64,000 nucleotides of DNA from Rachycentron canadum (Eukaryota; Chordata; Actinopteri; Carangiformes; Rachycentridae), in the NCBI GenBank assembly GCA_038496675.1, contig CM076651.1, positions 17,939,746 through 18,003,745 of the forward strand, given 5' to 3'. The position numbers were made by a program, and so were the translations under genes. Below are positions 13,601 to 26,200 of the stretch, in pieces. A model generated the notes under the pieces. That model worked only from the letters and a program-made list of their open reading frames with translations. It did no database searches and had not been told where the DNA came from. How positions within the stretch are numbered: the first letter of the stretch is position 1; every line of letters starts with the position of its first letter.

Positions 13601-16600
13601 GGACACGCTACTATGAGGCCTACATTAGGTATGTGCATATTACCTTATCTTAATTAGGCATCATGATCAGTGACCAGTGTTTCACAGTACTGATGTTTTT
13701 ACTTTATGTTACTCAATCTGCATAAAACTGTACTACCTAATTCTTCTTCTGTACAATTGTCAGATTTGCACTGACTAATATGACTTAGTATGTAAATATT
13801 GTATCTTGACATATTGATGTCAGGTCAGAAAGCGGTGGTGGACTTTACCCTACCATTCGTCGAGAGGAGCCTGGGGGCAAGGACAGCGATGACGAGCGAG
13901 GCTCAGGAGAGTACTACAGCGGAGAGGAGTTTCATGAAGACGACATCATGCTCACAAGAGACAGGTGAGGCAACAGCTGCTGTCAGTCTAACTTGATCTG
14001 AGGAAAGACTGAAAACATTAGCTGAGCTCTCTCATATTTCCATCTCTTCCTTTTTTGTCTTTGTATTCATTATCTAAGAGTCAAAAAGTTTTTTTAAATC
14101 TTTTTGTTTCACAGGTTGAACAACAAAGACTGTGATGTAGAAAAAGACTTTGACCTTCAGGTTTCCAAGGGCAACCATCAGCCTGATAGTTACTATGATG
14201 ATGATCAACAGCCAATCTGCAGCCAAGACAGCAGGCGATCACCCAGGAAATGGTTTTTACCCTCACCTCAAGGTGAGCAATAACAACAGAATTTATTTAT
14301 TTTAGCTTCCTTGAAGGGATTGAATTTCCCACTTGACAACTTGATATGCTTTCAGATGAAATGATTTTTTAAAGTGGGTGGTTATTGGAGCTCCTTTGAA
14401 CTCAAATTCATGTACGTATCGCACATATCGATAAACTGGACTGATAATGCAACATTGATATAATCAAGCTGCCATTCACATTTAAGTCTGCATTATGCAA
14501 GTACTAATGTAATGTAAATTATATTAGCATGTGTTATAACTATAATATATATACAGTATATGTCAATAAAAATAGTTTGATTTTCTAATGTTTCATCCAA
14601 GGTTGTTCTTAAATAATCTAACAATAAATATTCTATCTGAATAACCAGAGTTTGTTCTTTTGTTTTTTGCTCAGCCTCCAACAGACCAACATTTAGTTTT
14701 GAGTGTCTCCGTAGAAGAAGTAGTCAGGATGATGCTCCTCCCTCTCCGTCCTGCACAGCTCTTCCACTGCACCTGGTGCAGCAACAGGTACTGTCTTCTG
14801 TTTATGAATATTGTGACAAATGAATAGAAAGTAGTATAGTTGTTACAGTGGAAGGAACAGCACCTGAAAGCCATCTGTATTGTCTTCGCTCCCTGCGCCA
14901 CAACATGTCTACCTTCATTGATTCTTTTTAATCATAATGACCTTTGAACTCCGACCTCAGGTAATGGCGGTGGCTGGTTTGGATGCCAGCAGAATTCATC
15001 GCCTGTCTCCGACAAGGTCATTGCGCTCCTGGGCCACGCCTCCTGCCTCACCCATCAGTCTGGAGTGCTCACCCTGCTACACTCCGCTCATACAGGTCTG
15101 ATTACTGTGACAAAGAGGCAAAATTTCATTTGAAGTTGAGATGAGCTCTGTCTCTCATTCTGCCGTCAATACAATTGGATCAAACTAGTTTTGTTGCATC
15201 GAACTGGACCGAATACAAAAATATATTATTATTATTACATATCATCGCTATTATTGTATATATTATTATTTTTTGCAAGACTGGTTTAGTAAGAATAAAG
15301 ATACAACATTTTCCCACCAAGAACTTTTAAGCGAGAGCAGAAAAACTGTTTGTAGCTTTTTATTGATGCTCCAATCAACCTTTTGTTGACCAATATCAAT
15401 CAATGAATTAAAGTCAAAGAGAGTCAAAGAATCAATCAGACTAATACCAGGAGGGGATTAGTGTTTGTATTGGTAATATCCTAAAATGAGCATTTCAGCG
15501 AGTGTCTTGTGACAAAAAGAAGGTGAACACAGTTTAAAAATGTGTGTTTTGTTTGTAGGTGGACTGGCGCAGTCCCGGCAGTGTTGGCAGCATCCCCGGA
15601 GCGGTGAAGAGGAGCTCATGGTACACAGACGGCCAGGACGGCCCTCCCAGCCGCAGCCACTCTCCGTCACGTCTGCAGTTACCTGCAGAGAGCTGCTCAC
15701 GCTTCCTGCAGAAGAGAGGCAGTGCCAACAGTCTGGTGGAGGCTGTGAGTAGACATTATTACCTCAGAGTATGTTTTTGTGTTTGTCACCAGGATAGTGT
15801 AAAAAGTACCCTGGCATGGATCATAGGCAAAGACCATTACATTTTGGGGCAGATCGGGATCATTTACAACGAATTTACATTTTTTTCTCTTAAGTATATT
15901 GTTGTGTATATTGCTTATATTGTTTGACATTGCCCTGTGTGGAGGTCTCCAATTTCCATCCTTCTGATATCGAACGTTTAACTAATGAAATGTCAAAAAT
16001 AATGTTCAGTTGCCAAAATCCACAGTTCATTTGAACATTTCTTAGCTTTGATCTGCTGTGAAAAAGTATTAATGATATCAAACCGTGCAAGTATTTTGTG
16101 AGGATGAAGCCAAATTTTCTAGTCTGTGAACTGCCCTTTTGAACCCTTTAGTTAGTCATACGGCCATCACCATCTTGGTTTTTTAAAACCCGAGGAAACC
16201 TTATTTGGAGGAGAAGGTGGAGCTAAACAGTGAGGGGTGGATCTGACCTGCTTTGTTCTCTATCCTGATTGTCAGGCAGGTCATTGTTTCTGGTCTAGTC
16301 TGTCAATCACGGGGTAGCCATGCCCCCATGCATACCCTTCTCATCTATTTTCCTCAAAATGGGACCATCATTTGAAATAATAGCATCATATAGTAGTGAA
16401 TGATAAACAAATTAGGAAAACATTTACTGAGATAAGGCTCTTCAGCACTGGTGTCACTTTTAACACCCGGAGTTAACATCCATTTTTTATATAGTCTACA
16501 AAGTCTACAGTCTGACAAACTGATCTTTTGATCTCTCCAGATCTTTTCAGCTCTATTATTACAATTCCCTGGAACCACCATAAGGACTCTTGGAGGTCAT

Positions 16601-17403
16601 GCTACTCCACATTGTATAAAATCAGAAGGTTCAAGCCTTACCTGAGTAAATATGCTGCTCTACTTCAACCATACCTGTGGAAATGGTCCAAAATGCAGCG
16701 GCAGTGTCTCATCTTCAACCAGCCTAAAACAGCTCATGACGCTCCAACTTGCATTAGTTTTCATTCGTCACTAATGCTCGTCTACAGAGCAGCCTTGAGC
16801 AGAGCACTCGCTCCTTCCTTCATTCAGGTTTTCACCTTGATCTCCATTTGAACAACAACTAGTCCTGCTGTGGCTGAGGTGGGAAATCTCAATTCACACT
16901 GATGGTGGGATGAGTTAACAATCTGGATTTGGTCAGATGAATTCCTTTATGCCCTCAAAAGAACAAATATGCTCACTTCTGGGCTCCTGTGTGTCACTTC
17001 ATGTACCTGCAGCCTTGTGACACTTGTGTCAGTGGTAGCTGGAACTGAATGTAGACCATGTTCTCAGTTTTGATTATTTCTCTCTTGTTGTTTTCAGGTG
17101 TTGATCTCTGAGGGTCTGGGAAAATACGCCAGAGACCCCAAGTTTGTGTCAGCGACCAAACATGAGATTGCCGATGCCTGTGAGATGACAATCGACGAGA
17201 TGGAGAGCGCTGCTAGTAATCTCCTTAATGGGAGCATGGGTAATGGCAACAATGGGGAGACTGGGAATGTCAGCTCGGACCCACATACCTCCGCTAATCT
17301 TAGAGACCGCAGTATCCGTGACTACAGTGACGAGGAGCCATACGTGGCTTTGAAATGTGAGGAGGACTTAACAGATGAGATGATATGCATCACGTCACTA
17401 TAG
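408..17403 (+). CDS. cacna1d: L-type voltage-gated calcium channel alpha-1D (Cav1.3), 3' part, 19 coding exons
   Basis: Pore-forming plasma-membrane subunit of an L-type calcium channel; the gene starts upstream of the window. Exons read by frame and splice sites: 408-491, 3443-3571, 3898-3963, 4139-4230, 4323-4482, 4558-4685, 4903-4999, 5118-5220, 6169-6270, 10225-10361, 11078-11194, 11791-12245, 13602-13628, 13824-13964, 14115-14272, 14675-14787, 14961-15095, 15559-15744, 17098-17403. All phases join without a break and give 911 codons before TAG. They encode domain IV from S2/S3, the pore, the EF-hand, pre-IQ and IQ regions, and the long C-tail. The protein ends in ITSL, close to the class I PDZ ligand ITTL of mammalian Cav1.3, which favours alpha-1D over alpha-1C, -1S or -1F. 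The following minus-strand chdh fits the conserved CACNA1D-CHDH order. Teleosts have two co-orthologues (a and b); I cannot tell which this is. Confidence 0.96.
974..1005. repeat. (GA)n microsatellite
   Basis: An uninterrupted GA run of about 30 bases, within the first intron of the window. Confidence 0.95.
1181..1325 (-). mobile_element. tRNA-derived SINE relic
   Basis: Read on the minus strand, the segment starts like a tRNA. A box A-like stretch (TAGCCAAGTGGTTAAGGC) is followed about 40 bases later by a box B-like GGTTTGATTCC. The body after it (TTCCTACATGTCAATC, then a CTCTCT tract) resembles the tail of a tRNA-related SINE common in percomorph fish. It lacks a proper acceptor stem pairing and any CCA-proximal context of a working tRNA, so I call it a SINE head rather than a tRNA gene. 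Ends are approximate; no target-site duplication was identified. Confidence 0.7.
4903..10361 (+). CDS. cacna1d: cacna1d exons for EF-hand, pre-IQ and IQ (calmodulin-binding) region
   Basis: Exons 4903-4999 and 5118-5220 complete the EF-hand-like region ([17 protein letters not shown], then [13 protein letters not shown]). Exon 6169-6270 is the pre-IQ segment ([19 protein letters not shown]), and 10225-10361 holds the IQ helix [15 protein letters not shown], which binds calmodulin and drives calcium-dependent inactivation in L-type channels. The residues right after the IQ helix ([11 protein letters not shown]) differ from my recollection of the mammalian sequence and may be fish-specific. The exons on either side of the 4-kb intron 6271-10224 join in phase through a split Asp codon. 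Confidence 0.95.
5281..5790. repeat. Possible interspersed repeat in cacna1d intron
   Basis: This part of the 5221-6168 intron (for example around 5565-5700) reads like a dispersed repeat I associate with percomorph genomes. I see no inverted ends, poly-A tail or coding remnant here that would classify it, so the call rests on recollection only. No other copy was noticed in the window. Confidence 0.3.
6271..10224 (+). other. 4-kb cacna1d intron
   Basis: No exon, RNA gene or clear mobile element seen. It contains a GT microsatellite (about 9463-9490), a short A-run near 6438 and AT-rich sequence. Open frames are short and show no family motif. Confidence 0.75.
11078..17403 (+). CDS. cacna1d: cacna1d exons for the cytoplasmic C-terminal tail
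   Basis: Nine exons encode the variable tail. 11078-11194 ([19 protein letters not shown]) is strongly conserved. 11791-12245 is low-complexity and His/Asn/Ser-rich but keeps [13 protein letters not shown]. 13602-13628 is a 27-nt microexon (TRYYEAYI) and 13824-13964 is acidic. 14675-14787 has [10 protein letters not shown], near the proximal regulatory region. 14961-15095 and 15559-15744 lead to 17098-17403, which holds [19 protein letters not shown] and the acidic end before ITSL. In mammalian Cav1.3 the proximal and distal tail segments bind each other and reduce calmodulin action; the conserved blocks suggest the same here. Confidence 0.93.
12246..13601 (+). other. cacna1d intron
   Basis: AT-rich non-coding sequence with a short TA run near 13150. 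It separates the long His/Asn/Ser-rich tail exon from the 27-nt microexon. Nothing else recognised. Confidence 0.75.
16545..16815 (+). mobile_element. Degenerate non-LTR (LINE) reverse-transcriptase 3' fragment
   Basis: In the last cacna1d intron. The stretch around 16690-16765 reads [18 protein letters not shown], matching the motif NAAARLIFNQPKxAHVTP typical of the C-terminal part of fish LINE polymerases, followed by the decayed equivalent of the ISLHWLP block. The frame is damaged (Asn-Ala-Ala-Ala-Arg has become Met-Gln-Arg-Gln) and both ends fade out. It is a 5'-truncated, long-dead insertion. Family (L2, Rex1 or other) not decided. Confidence 0.6.
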
Positions 17404-20400
17404 CAGCGGCTCACACCGGATTATTTAGGTTTTTTCAATTGAATTTCTACTTCGGTTCCACACTGATGGGACATCTCTGTTCACGTCCTGCTATAGACAG
17501 AAAGTTTGAAACACGAACAGATAAGAGAACAAAGTGCCTTGTTTTCTCTTTCAGTGTAGTGGAAAAAGGAAATACCAGACACATGAGAGAAACAGTCAGA
17601 TTGTAATGAGATTCAGGATGAATTCAGCAAATATCGAGACCAGAAGGAATCAATTTTTGATAGCCTTCCTGTAATTTAGCAGGAATCTTCCTTTGAGGTT
17701 GTTCGCAGAATAATGTGGCAGCCTCGCAGATCCAGCCCACAGCAACATCCACTAAATCCAGCAGCTAAAAGCCTGACAGTATGTTACACTACAGGGAGTT
17801 GTGTGCAGTCTGTATGAGCTTGGTTATTCACACATATGTACTGTATATATATTTGTTTTGTCTCTGGTCTCCAAAACACTGGATATGACAGAGTAGCAGG
17901 TTCAATTTTATACTTTCAGTGTCAGAGTGAGGCTGTTTGCATCCATAAGGCACTGGCTAAACAATGTTGGGATTGTGGGCCTGTCATTGTTCTGCTGCAC
18001 TGCCCTGACGTTTTGTGACTTTCGATAAACAAGACCACGAGTCCCACACTTTGTTCTAAAGCTGTAAATTAAGTAAACATTCGCCCTGTTTCCAATTTGA
18101 ACATCTGAAACAAGAACCCAAGGCAGGCCAGTGAATGGTGTGTTGACATTTTAAGAAGTAAAAGAAAATGCATCAGCTGGCTTTGCAAAGCTGCATTTGT
18201 TCTGCTCCAAAGTGTCTTTTGCTTTCAATTGAATCCTTGTATTCAAGTGAGTTTCATCTCATGTATATACTATGTGTGATTTTAAGCTTTTATAACACAG
18301 TTTTGACCTGCTGCTTATTCTTCAGATTATATTTTGGCCTCCATGACTTCAGATAACACACACACAGACATAAAAACTGATCCGAAGCCATTCCAGCCCG
18401 TGAATCTGCTCTGGGTTTCCACAACAGGGTTTCAGGGTTTGAACATTGCCCTACTCCGTTTTTGACTTGAAAAGGAAATCACATATCAATAAGAAAGACT
18501 TTGTCCTCAGGCATATCCTTCTGTTGCATGTGCACGCTGATATAACACACATAGAAACTGAAACTGAGTCCTTCCCCCCTTTATACCAACAAAAGAGACA
18601 CTAAATCAACAACTTAAATGTTTTAATTTTTACTGCTTAGACCATCATGAAAACAAAGAATGTCACAGACTTTTTTCCAACCCAAAGCCCCTTGTAAACT
18701 GTGAGGAGAGACTGTTACAAACTCACTCAGAATATGCAATGAGTCTTCACTCACTCCTGTTTCAGGCTATTGGAACGAGAAGGTCTGAAAATGAGTGTCG
18801 ACAAAGTGCCAGCCCTATCACACGTACAGTACAACTGCTGCATCATGCCTCGATTTGTACGAGAAAACAAAGACCAGAGATCATAGCTGAAGTGCACTCA
18901 TCCCAGATCATGTTTTGCTCTACAGTTTCACTTCCTTGACAGCTGTAAAATGTTGAAATTAAGTATCTGTTGAATCAGCTCGGATCACACGCCACATTTG
19001 ACATGTTTGACTTCTCAAGCACCTGAGTGCTTGTTTCACACTGAGTCAGACAAAGAAAACAGATTAAAACAGATACGATGTGACACGAGATGCCACAAAA
19101 AAAAAAAAAAAGCTGATATTTTTCGAATTTCCTGATAATATATAAATTTAGTGTATTGTTGGGTGTATATATTGTGTTCTTGAAATGGAGTAAAATGGTT
19201 GATGTTAGCTGTCACCTGTTATTTGTAGGATTTCTCTTTTTTCCAGCACCAGTTTGAGTGCACAAGCTGTCCAGAACAGCTGCTTGTCTGAAGGGAGAAT
19301 GACACAACCTGCTCACGAGTAAAAACACTGAAGGGAAGCAACGTTTCTCAACTGCTGTTCTGCACATCGACCCCACCGCTAACCAGTGTTTGTCTGCCAC
19401 TGCCAACTGTAACAAAGCCTTCAGGTCAACTTTTAAAAAGCAACACTGGGTCGTCACTGATTGTGCTTTCCTTTTTTCTCCTCAATCTAAATACTGTTGG
19501 CAACAATCTGTGCAAACAAAGGGCTCCTTCAAATATAAAACCAAATCAATTGATCACTGAGTGTGTTCATGTGCACATCAACATTCAAATCTTTTTTTTT
19601 CCATTTTTTAGGGGTTTTTGTGGTGTGCACCATTTCTTGTGTACAGTGGTGCACAATGTATGAACGTGATTGATGCAGATATTGAAGAGTAAGTTTGTTT
19701 CCTGGTGTTGTGATACAATATATATACAGATGAATCTAACCTGAAACAGGATATGAGCTGGTATTTGCATTACTCTTCGCATGTACTGTAAATGTACTCC
19801 TCTCTTCTTCTCTCCAGGGGATTCGTGTATACAGGTATATAGTGGCCAATACAGCTCATAAATATGACATATGCATTTTCTAACTGCATGTAAATTATGT
19901 TTAATTAAAACTTTTAACAATTATTGTTATTACCTCGGTACCTATCCAGGTGTGTTGGCTAACGTGTCAGGGAAACTGTGTGGCAATGGCTGCATATGCA
20001 CAAAAGGAAAGAAAAATCATTTCAAATGTAGTAATAGTGTAAGACACTTTAATGAAGATATTTTTTTCTGCTGTGATGGATCTGATTTCCCAACTCATGG
20101 GTGTTCCACATTTCCAAATTATGGTTGGTTAATGATTATTTAAGAAGCAGGCTCAGATGTCCAAAACCTTTAAAGACAGTAAGAACAGTGTTGATTGACT
20201 CTAATGGTTAGTGCTGAAAACTGAACAACCACCTTAAGAATAAAAAAATTACACAAAATCAGATATTTACAACTTCAAAGCTCATCATTTCGTGTAAATA
20301 CAGCCAACACATTCTATTTTGGACACTCACGACCTTTTAAAAGCCGTTTTAGGGGAATGAGGAGCACTTCAAAAAGCCATACACACCTGCGGAAATTTGT

Positions 20401-20867
20401 ACTTGTTATCCCTCTAACTGTCAAACAGCAGATAAAGCATCGTGAAGAACCCAGCTGCAGCTTCCTCATTGATAGTCGAGTTTCTCAGCTCCTGCAGTAG
20501 CTTGTCTGATGTAATCTCTACTATACAGTGTCATCATTGCAAACATCACTGTTACAGTTGTACAGTTCAGATTTATTTCACGCATCGATAAACCCAAACC
20601 TCGCAACTCTCAACTTTAAGGAACTAGAAAAAAAAATAAAATAAAATAATTGACAAGCAAGACTCCCAGATGTTTTGAATTTAGTTTTATTAAAAGTGTA
20701 GTGATGAAAAACAACAACCCAAAGCTTTGTTGTGCAACTGACAGCTTTATTTTTTGTACTCTTCCACTGCTTTACAGATGCTTATGACATGACAATGTAT
20801 AAAATCTGTACAGTGTTTGTAAAAAAGTGAACAACTTGAAGATTTCTGCTTTCTACCCACTTGTATG

Positions 20868-20898
<31 letters not shown>

Positions 20899-23244
20899 AA
20901 GAAAACATAGCTCTATCTACTTTGTAGCATAAGCACTAGTACTAGAGATTTTGTACCAATGAAAACAAAAAAACCCTGTTTTGTACATCTGAATTCTCGC
21001 TTGAAATGACAATGAACCCACTGAGGATTTTTGTAAGGACCACTGAATAAAGTCATGAGGACAAGGTCAGGATGGTTTCTACTGTTTGAGTTCAATCAAC
21101 ACAAAACAAAAACAAAAAACAAAAACTGTGCAAATTTAAAAGCTGATTGAGTTTTCACAACAATTTTCCCTTTGTGATCCCTGTGTTAGTCCCACACAAG
21201 TGATTTCAACAGTAAAGTAATATTGCACAACACTGCATGTAATGTAAACAATGATTGTCACAGTAATGAGGGCGAGCGAAGATACTGCACAGTGCAGAGC
21301 AAAGCTTAAGACACTATTAGAAGCATGGCTTTAAGGAATACTTCACTGAAGATGAATTTAAAAATCTACTCAGCTAATGTTATGAAAAGTGGACCAAAGT
21401 CAAAAAAGTCAAAGTCAAAAATCATTCCCATACTGTGTGTACAATGATTCACACCGACATTACAACACAACTGTCTCACAGGCCTCGGTGGTGTCATCTT
21501 ACTTAACTTCATTTTATCGGTGCAGTTACACGTCCTCATCACAAGCTTATTAGTAAACATTAAATAAAACAGACATTTTTTTACGTTAAGTGCATTTTAG
21601 TATTTTAGCACAAAAACTGTAATTATGGTAATTTGATATTCTGACATGTAATTTTACATTTATGATGATATTAAATTGTTGACAGACTTGCTTGGGCTGA
21701 AAGGCTGGATCAGTTTTAGATAGGAGATGCTGGTGTTGTTTTAGTGTTATCGCTTGAGTTTGATTCTCCTCTCTGACACTCTCAGAGTCTCGGTTGATCT
21801 ATTCATCAACAATGTAAGGGTGTTTACCAACCGCCAGAACAGAGCATATGGATGAGGAGCTAAGGACCATTTGTATTTAAGTGAGAACCCAGCGCAACGC
21901 AGAAAATGAGCTCTGAGCATTTTTTTCCCCAAAAATTAAAGATAAAATATGCCTGAGAGAGACACGTCTTTTGCCCACTGTTACATATCAATTTTATTTT
22001 GTGTCTTTATGTATCAACTAGGCGTGTCTGAGCCAGACACACTTAGCCGATACATAAGCAACTTAATGAACCTAAATCTGAAATCTGAATACTTGGAGGG
22101 TGTGGCAGACATATTGTGAAAGAAATTTACAAGGGAACTGACGAACGAACGATCTAGGGATCAAAACTGTTTTAGGACTGTTAAGACAAGACGGGAGGTT
22201 ACATTATTATTTTTATGAGGATTTAAATAAATGTTTTTTATAATCTGAAAGATGGTACCATGATGATCACCAACACTCCTGGTGTCAGCTGGACAAGAGT
22301 CCAGGATGACTTACGACAGGTTGTGAGGAGCGAGAGCCATTTAAAACCTTTCGTATGTGGGTTTTAACTTGAGACCTTGCCATGAGGTACCTTAGGATCA
22401 GAGAGTACAGTTTGAAAATAAAAAAAAGAAAAAGAAATAAACAAGTCATGGTTAGCAGTACAAAACATATGAAGTGTGTACGCACAAAAATTAATGACCA
22501 AGTTGGTGCACTGATCACATCTGATAAAGTATTGTGAGGGGAATGTAACCGCTTCCCTGTTACATTCAAAATAATTATGCAAATACTCATCCTCTTCTCT
22601 AACAACCATATTGTGCTGCCATGAAATGCCTGCACACAAATGACTGTATGTCTATATAAATGCCAGTATTTATAGTTAGAGCCTGTAGTATTTATATAGC
22701 ATCTACGTAAAAGTGAGTCAGGTTCTAGGTAAAATTATTCTGATAAAAGTATCCAAACCTGTTGATCTTCACAACTGTTAAGTCGAGTCTCTCTGTATGA
22801 GGAGTCAACTTAGTGAACCTGAACAACTGCTTTTAGTCATTGAAATCTCACTATCTAGAACATCTAAACAACAGTTGACTAAAGATATGTGCAAGTAAGT
22901 ATAAAAGGTTACGTTTTTTTTTTTTTAAGAAGATACAAAGTGAAAGCGAAAGAATTGGTAAAATCAACTGTATTCAACTTCATTATGCCCATGGATTTAG
23001 ATTGTGGAAAACAAACCTTCATAGTCATTGTTAACCTGTGACTGCTGGCCACACTGATATGTTACCTTGTGTTCACCTCGCGTGTAAAAGATAACATGCT
23101 CATGTTATTCATTTACAGAATCAGATGACAAGTAAAAATAGTAAATTAATCTGCTTCCAATTAAGCACGATGAGCTGCTCATCCCTGTTACTGCTGATTG
23201 TGTTGTGAACAGTATCAGACCTACACATACCCTTTGCTGTGTAT
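17404..23244. other. Convergent 3' regions of cacna1d (+) and chdh (-)
   Basis: No coding sequence recognised. Both genes must terminate here. Plus-strand poly-A signal candidates for cacna1d include AATAAA around 20633-20645 and near 21045. Minus-strand AATAAA candidates for chdh lie near 20744, 20690 and 21993. I cannot choose among them, and the two 3' UTRs could overlap. A-rich runs occur at 19097-19111 and 20868-20902. Confidence 0.6.
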
Positions 23245-26200
23245 TCATCGCTGTGTGTTGAGTGTCGGCGGTTGATAAACAGGAACTCCAGGGTCGACAA
23301 GAGGTGGGCGACCTCTGATGATGTCAGCAGCCTTCTCTGCCATCATGATGGTAGGAGAGTTCAGGTTGCCGCTGACAATGCTCGGCATGATGGAGGCATC
23401 CACCACGCGCAGCTGCTCCAGACCCAGAACCCGTGTGTTTGAGTCGACGACCGCCATCGGGTCAGAAGGAGAGCCCATCTTGCAGGTGCAGGATGGGTGG
23501 TAAGCACTGTCGGCTTTTTGGCGGACAAAAGCATCGATGTCGGCGTCGGATTGGACCTGAGGGCCGGGTTGGACTTCAGGACCACGGAACGGGTCAAAAG
23601 CCTTTTGGGCAAAAATCTCTCTGGAGAGTTTAACACTCTCCCTGAACTCCCACACATCTATATCTGAAAGAAGAGCAGATGATAGAGAAGATGAAAATCA
23701 AAAACTTGCTTTATACAATCAGTTTATAATTTTGTTTGTCAAGCCAACTCCATGCTGAGATACACTTAACACTTTTAGATGTGAATATTTATTCAGAGTA
23801 ACAGTAATGAAGCGCCACGACCTGACCATCATCCTTCAAGTCAAAAAGTCAAAGCAGAATAAAATTTTTTGTAAAATTAATAAAAGGTAAAGGAGTTAGA
23901 CTGGAGCTCTCCAAACCTGTGATGATAGATATGGTTCTTGAGAGTTCAGGGACTGAATCTTACCAGTGGAGAGGTAGTTTGGCTGGATACTTGGGTGATC
24001 CAGAGGGTTGGTGCTCTTTAACTTCATCCAACCGACACTAGTGCCTCTCATTGGTCCGACATGAACCTAGAACACAAACAATAAACACTATGAGATAAAT
24101 AAAATAATGAAGCGTCAATGTGGACAAGCATAACCAATAACAAAATGTTTAACTTATGGCTTTTTTTCCTCCTCACATCCAAAAAACAAACTCAGCAGAG
24201 ATCTTCTTTTGGGTTCTGGAAATGGCTTCAGAACAGTAGCAGGTGCTCTTAAAATATCTTCTAGAGTTATTTTAGAAAAAAACCCAAAACACTTCAGTTA
24301 GCCCATAGACTCAAATATAATGGTGAAACATTGTGACATGTAACTGTAAACACTCCTTTTATTACACTGTAATATGGTCCTGAGTAACAGTGGAGTAGTG
24401 TCAGTGTGTACTGGTGCTTAACATTTTGCTCCTTTCCTTTCTTGTACAACAAAATGACAGCGTACTCATACATCCTGTGTTAATAATACTTTATCATTAA
24501 ACATCTATCATCATTTTCCACCTGCACAAAAAAGTACGTCCCCATTTCCTGAACCCTAACCACACACACCTGATACGCCTCTATCTTAGAGGCAACTCTT
24601 CCGTGGTCGATGACCTGCGATGGCAAGAAGTGAAACTGAATGTCGGGGTGTGTGATGTGCGGCCGACTGCGGATGAACCCTCCACTTTCCAAGTGGGCTG
24701 TTGCTCCATAACCTGTAGGGTGTTTGCCATGAGTGTGACAATGACACAGAAAGGGCATATCTGTCTGTCTAACATGAGAACATTTATGTTAGGCATTTAG
24801 AGAGGTTTAGAGAGATTGTGTTGTCTTGTCACAACTGTTGATGTGTCTGGTGAGTTATTAGTGGTACAATTTCCATAATTTTTGTTTGTGATTGTAAACT
24901 GTAAAGTTTGTATAATTAAAAGCCTGACATTTCACATCCAGTTTTTATTTGGGTGCTTTGCTATGGTGCATAAGTAGTTGGCTTTATTGAAACATGTCTA
25001 CTGACTGGCTTTTGAAAAAGAACCAGCACGACCAATGGTTTACAGCCAACTGCTCCCTTTGTCCACATGATTATTGATGTTTTTTTTTTTTTTTTTAAAT
25101 TGAGAATATCTTGTAAAACATTCACATAAAACTGAATGCTGTCAAAAGATTACAGATGGTAGATTTATTTTTCTTGTGTTTATCTGTATTAGCAGTACCC
25201 ACCCAAGAGATGAGTAATTCCTTGTAACTGGTTGATTATCATTTTGGGGCCAGAAACACAACTGAATATGTTATTAACAATGCATAACATCTATAGACTA
25301 AATCATCTGCAGAGACTGTAGAAAACCATGCTGTGAATATTGCATGCATCTTAGTTAGGAAAAGCTCCACTTGCACTATATTTTAAGACAGTGTATATAT
25401 TAGCCATAGCTGTTAATACCTGATATTCTCTAAATCAATAATAAGCACAGATTAAATTTACTTGAGGGAAGAAGACTTCAAATGACAAATACATTTTCAA
25501 CAAGAATGCCTATTTAGAGACATAATCAAAGGAATTCATTATTTCTGTGTGTGTTTCCAAATGCCTTTGGTTACCAGTGAACAGAGTGAGCCACTCAAGG
25601 CCTATCTTGACCATATGGAAAGGTTTCTGGGCCTTGTACAAGGTGATAGGCTGGGTGCACTGCTGCTGAACGTACAGCTCCAAATGATCCTGCAGGTTAC
25701 TGCCAACACCTGAGAAACAGACAGAAGAGTGCGGTTCAAAAAAAACCACAGAGACAGAGAGATGCATTAAAACCAGTCTTCCAGTCTGGTTTGCGTGTAG
25801 GCACTAAAACTTTAGTCTTCCATTTCAGTTTGTTGAAAATAGATTTGTGCTGGTGTGCTTAAAAATATCTGTACCTGGTAGATGCTGAACCGCAGGGATA
25901 CCTAGTTGTTTTAGATCATCAGCGTTTCCCACCCCAGAAAGCATGAGAAGCTGAGGGGAGTTTATCGCTCCTCCGCTCAATATCACCTCTTTATCTGCAA
26001 ACACCTGAGGAGGGAACAGGAAAACTGATAACTGCATCATTCGATAGGATTAATAGTCTACAGCGATACCAGATGTTCTGTGAATAGGCACAGCACTATC
26101 AGAGAAATGGTAATAATGGCATGCTACCTTGCTTACAAATGGAAATATCAACCTCAGAGTCATTTGAATATACTGTGCAGAAACCATGAAGGATAAGTGA

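Noticed and set aside
16528..16851. Open frame of 107 codons as a gene
   Set aside because: Contains decayed LINE polymerase motifs and lies in a cacna1d intron.
22285..22639. Two overlapping minus-strand open frames downstream of chdh
   Set aside because: Low-complexity Phe/Leu-rich translation, no motif, inside the probable chdh 3' UTR.
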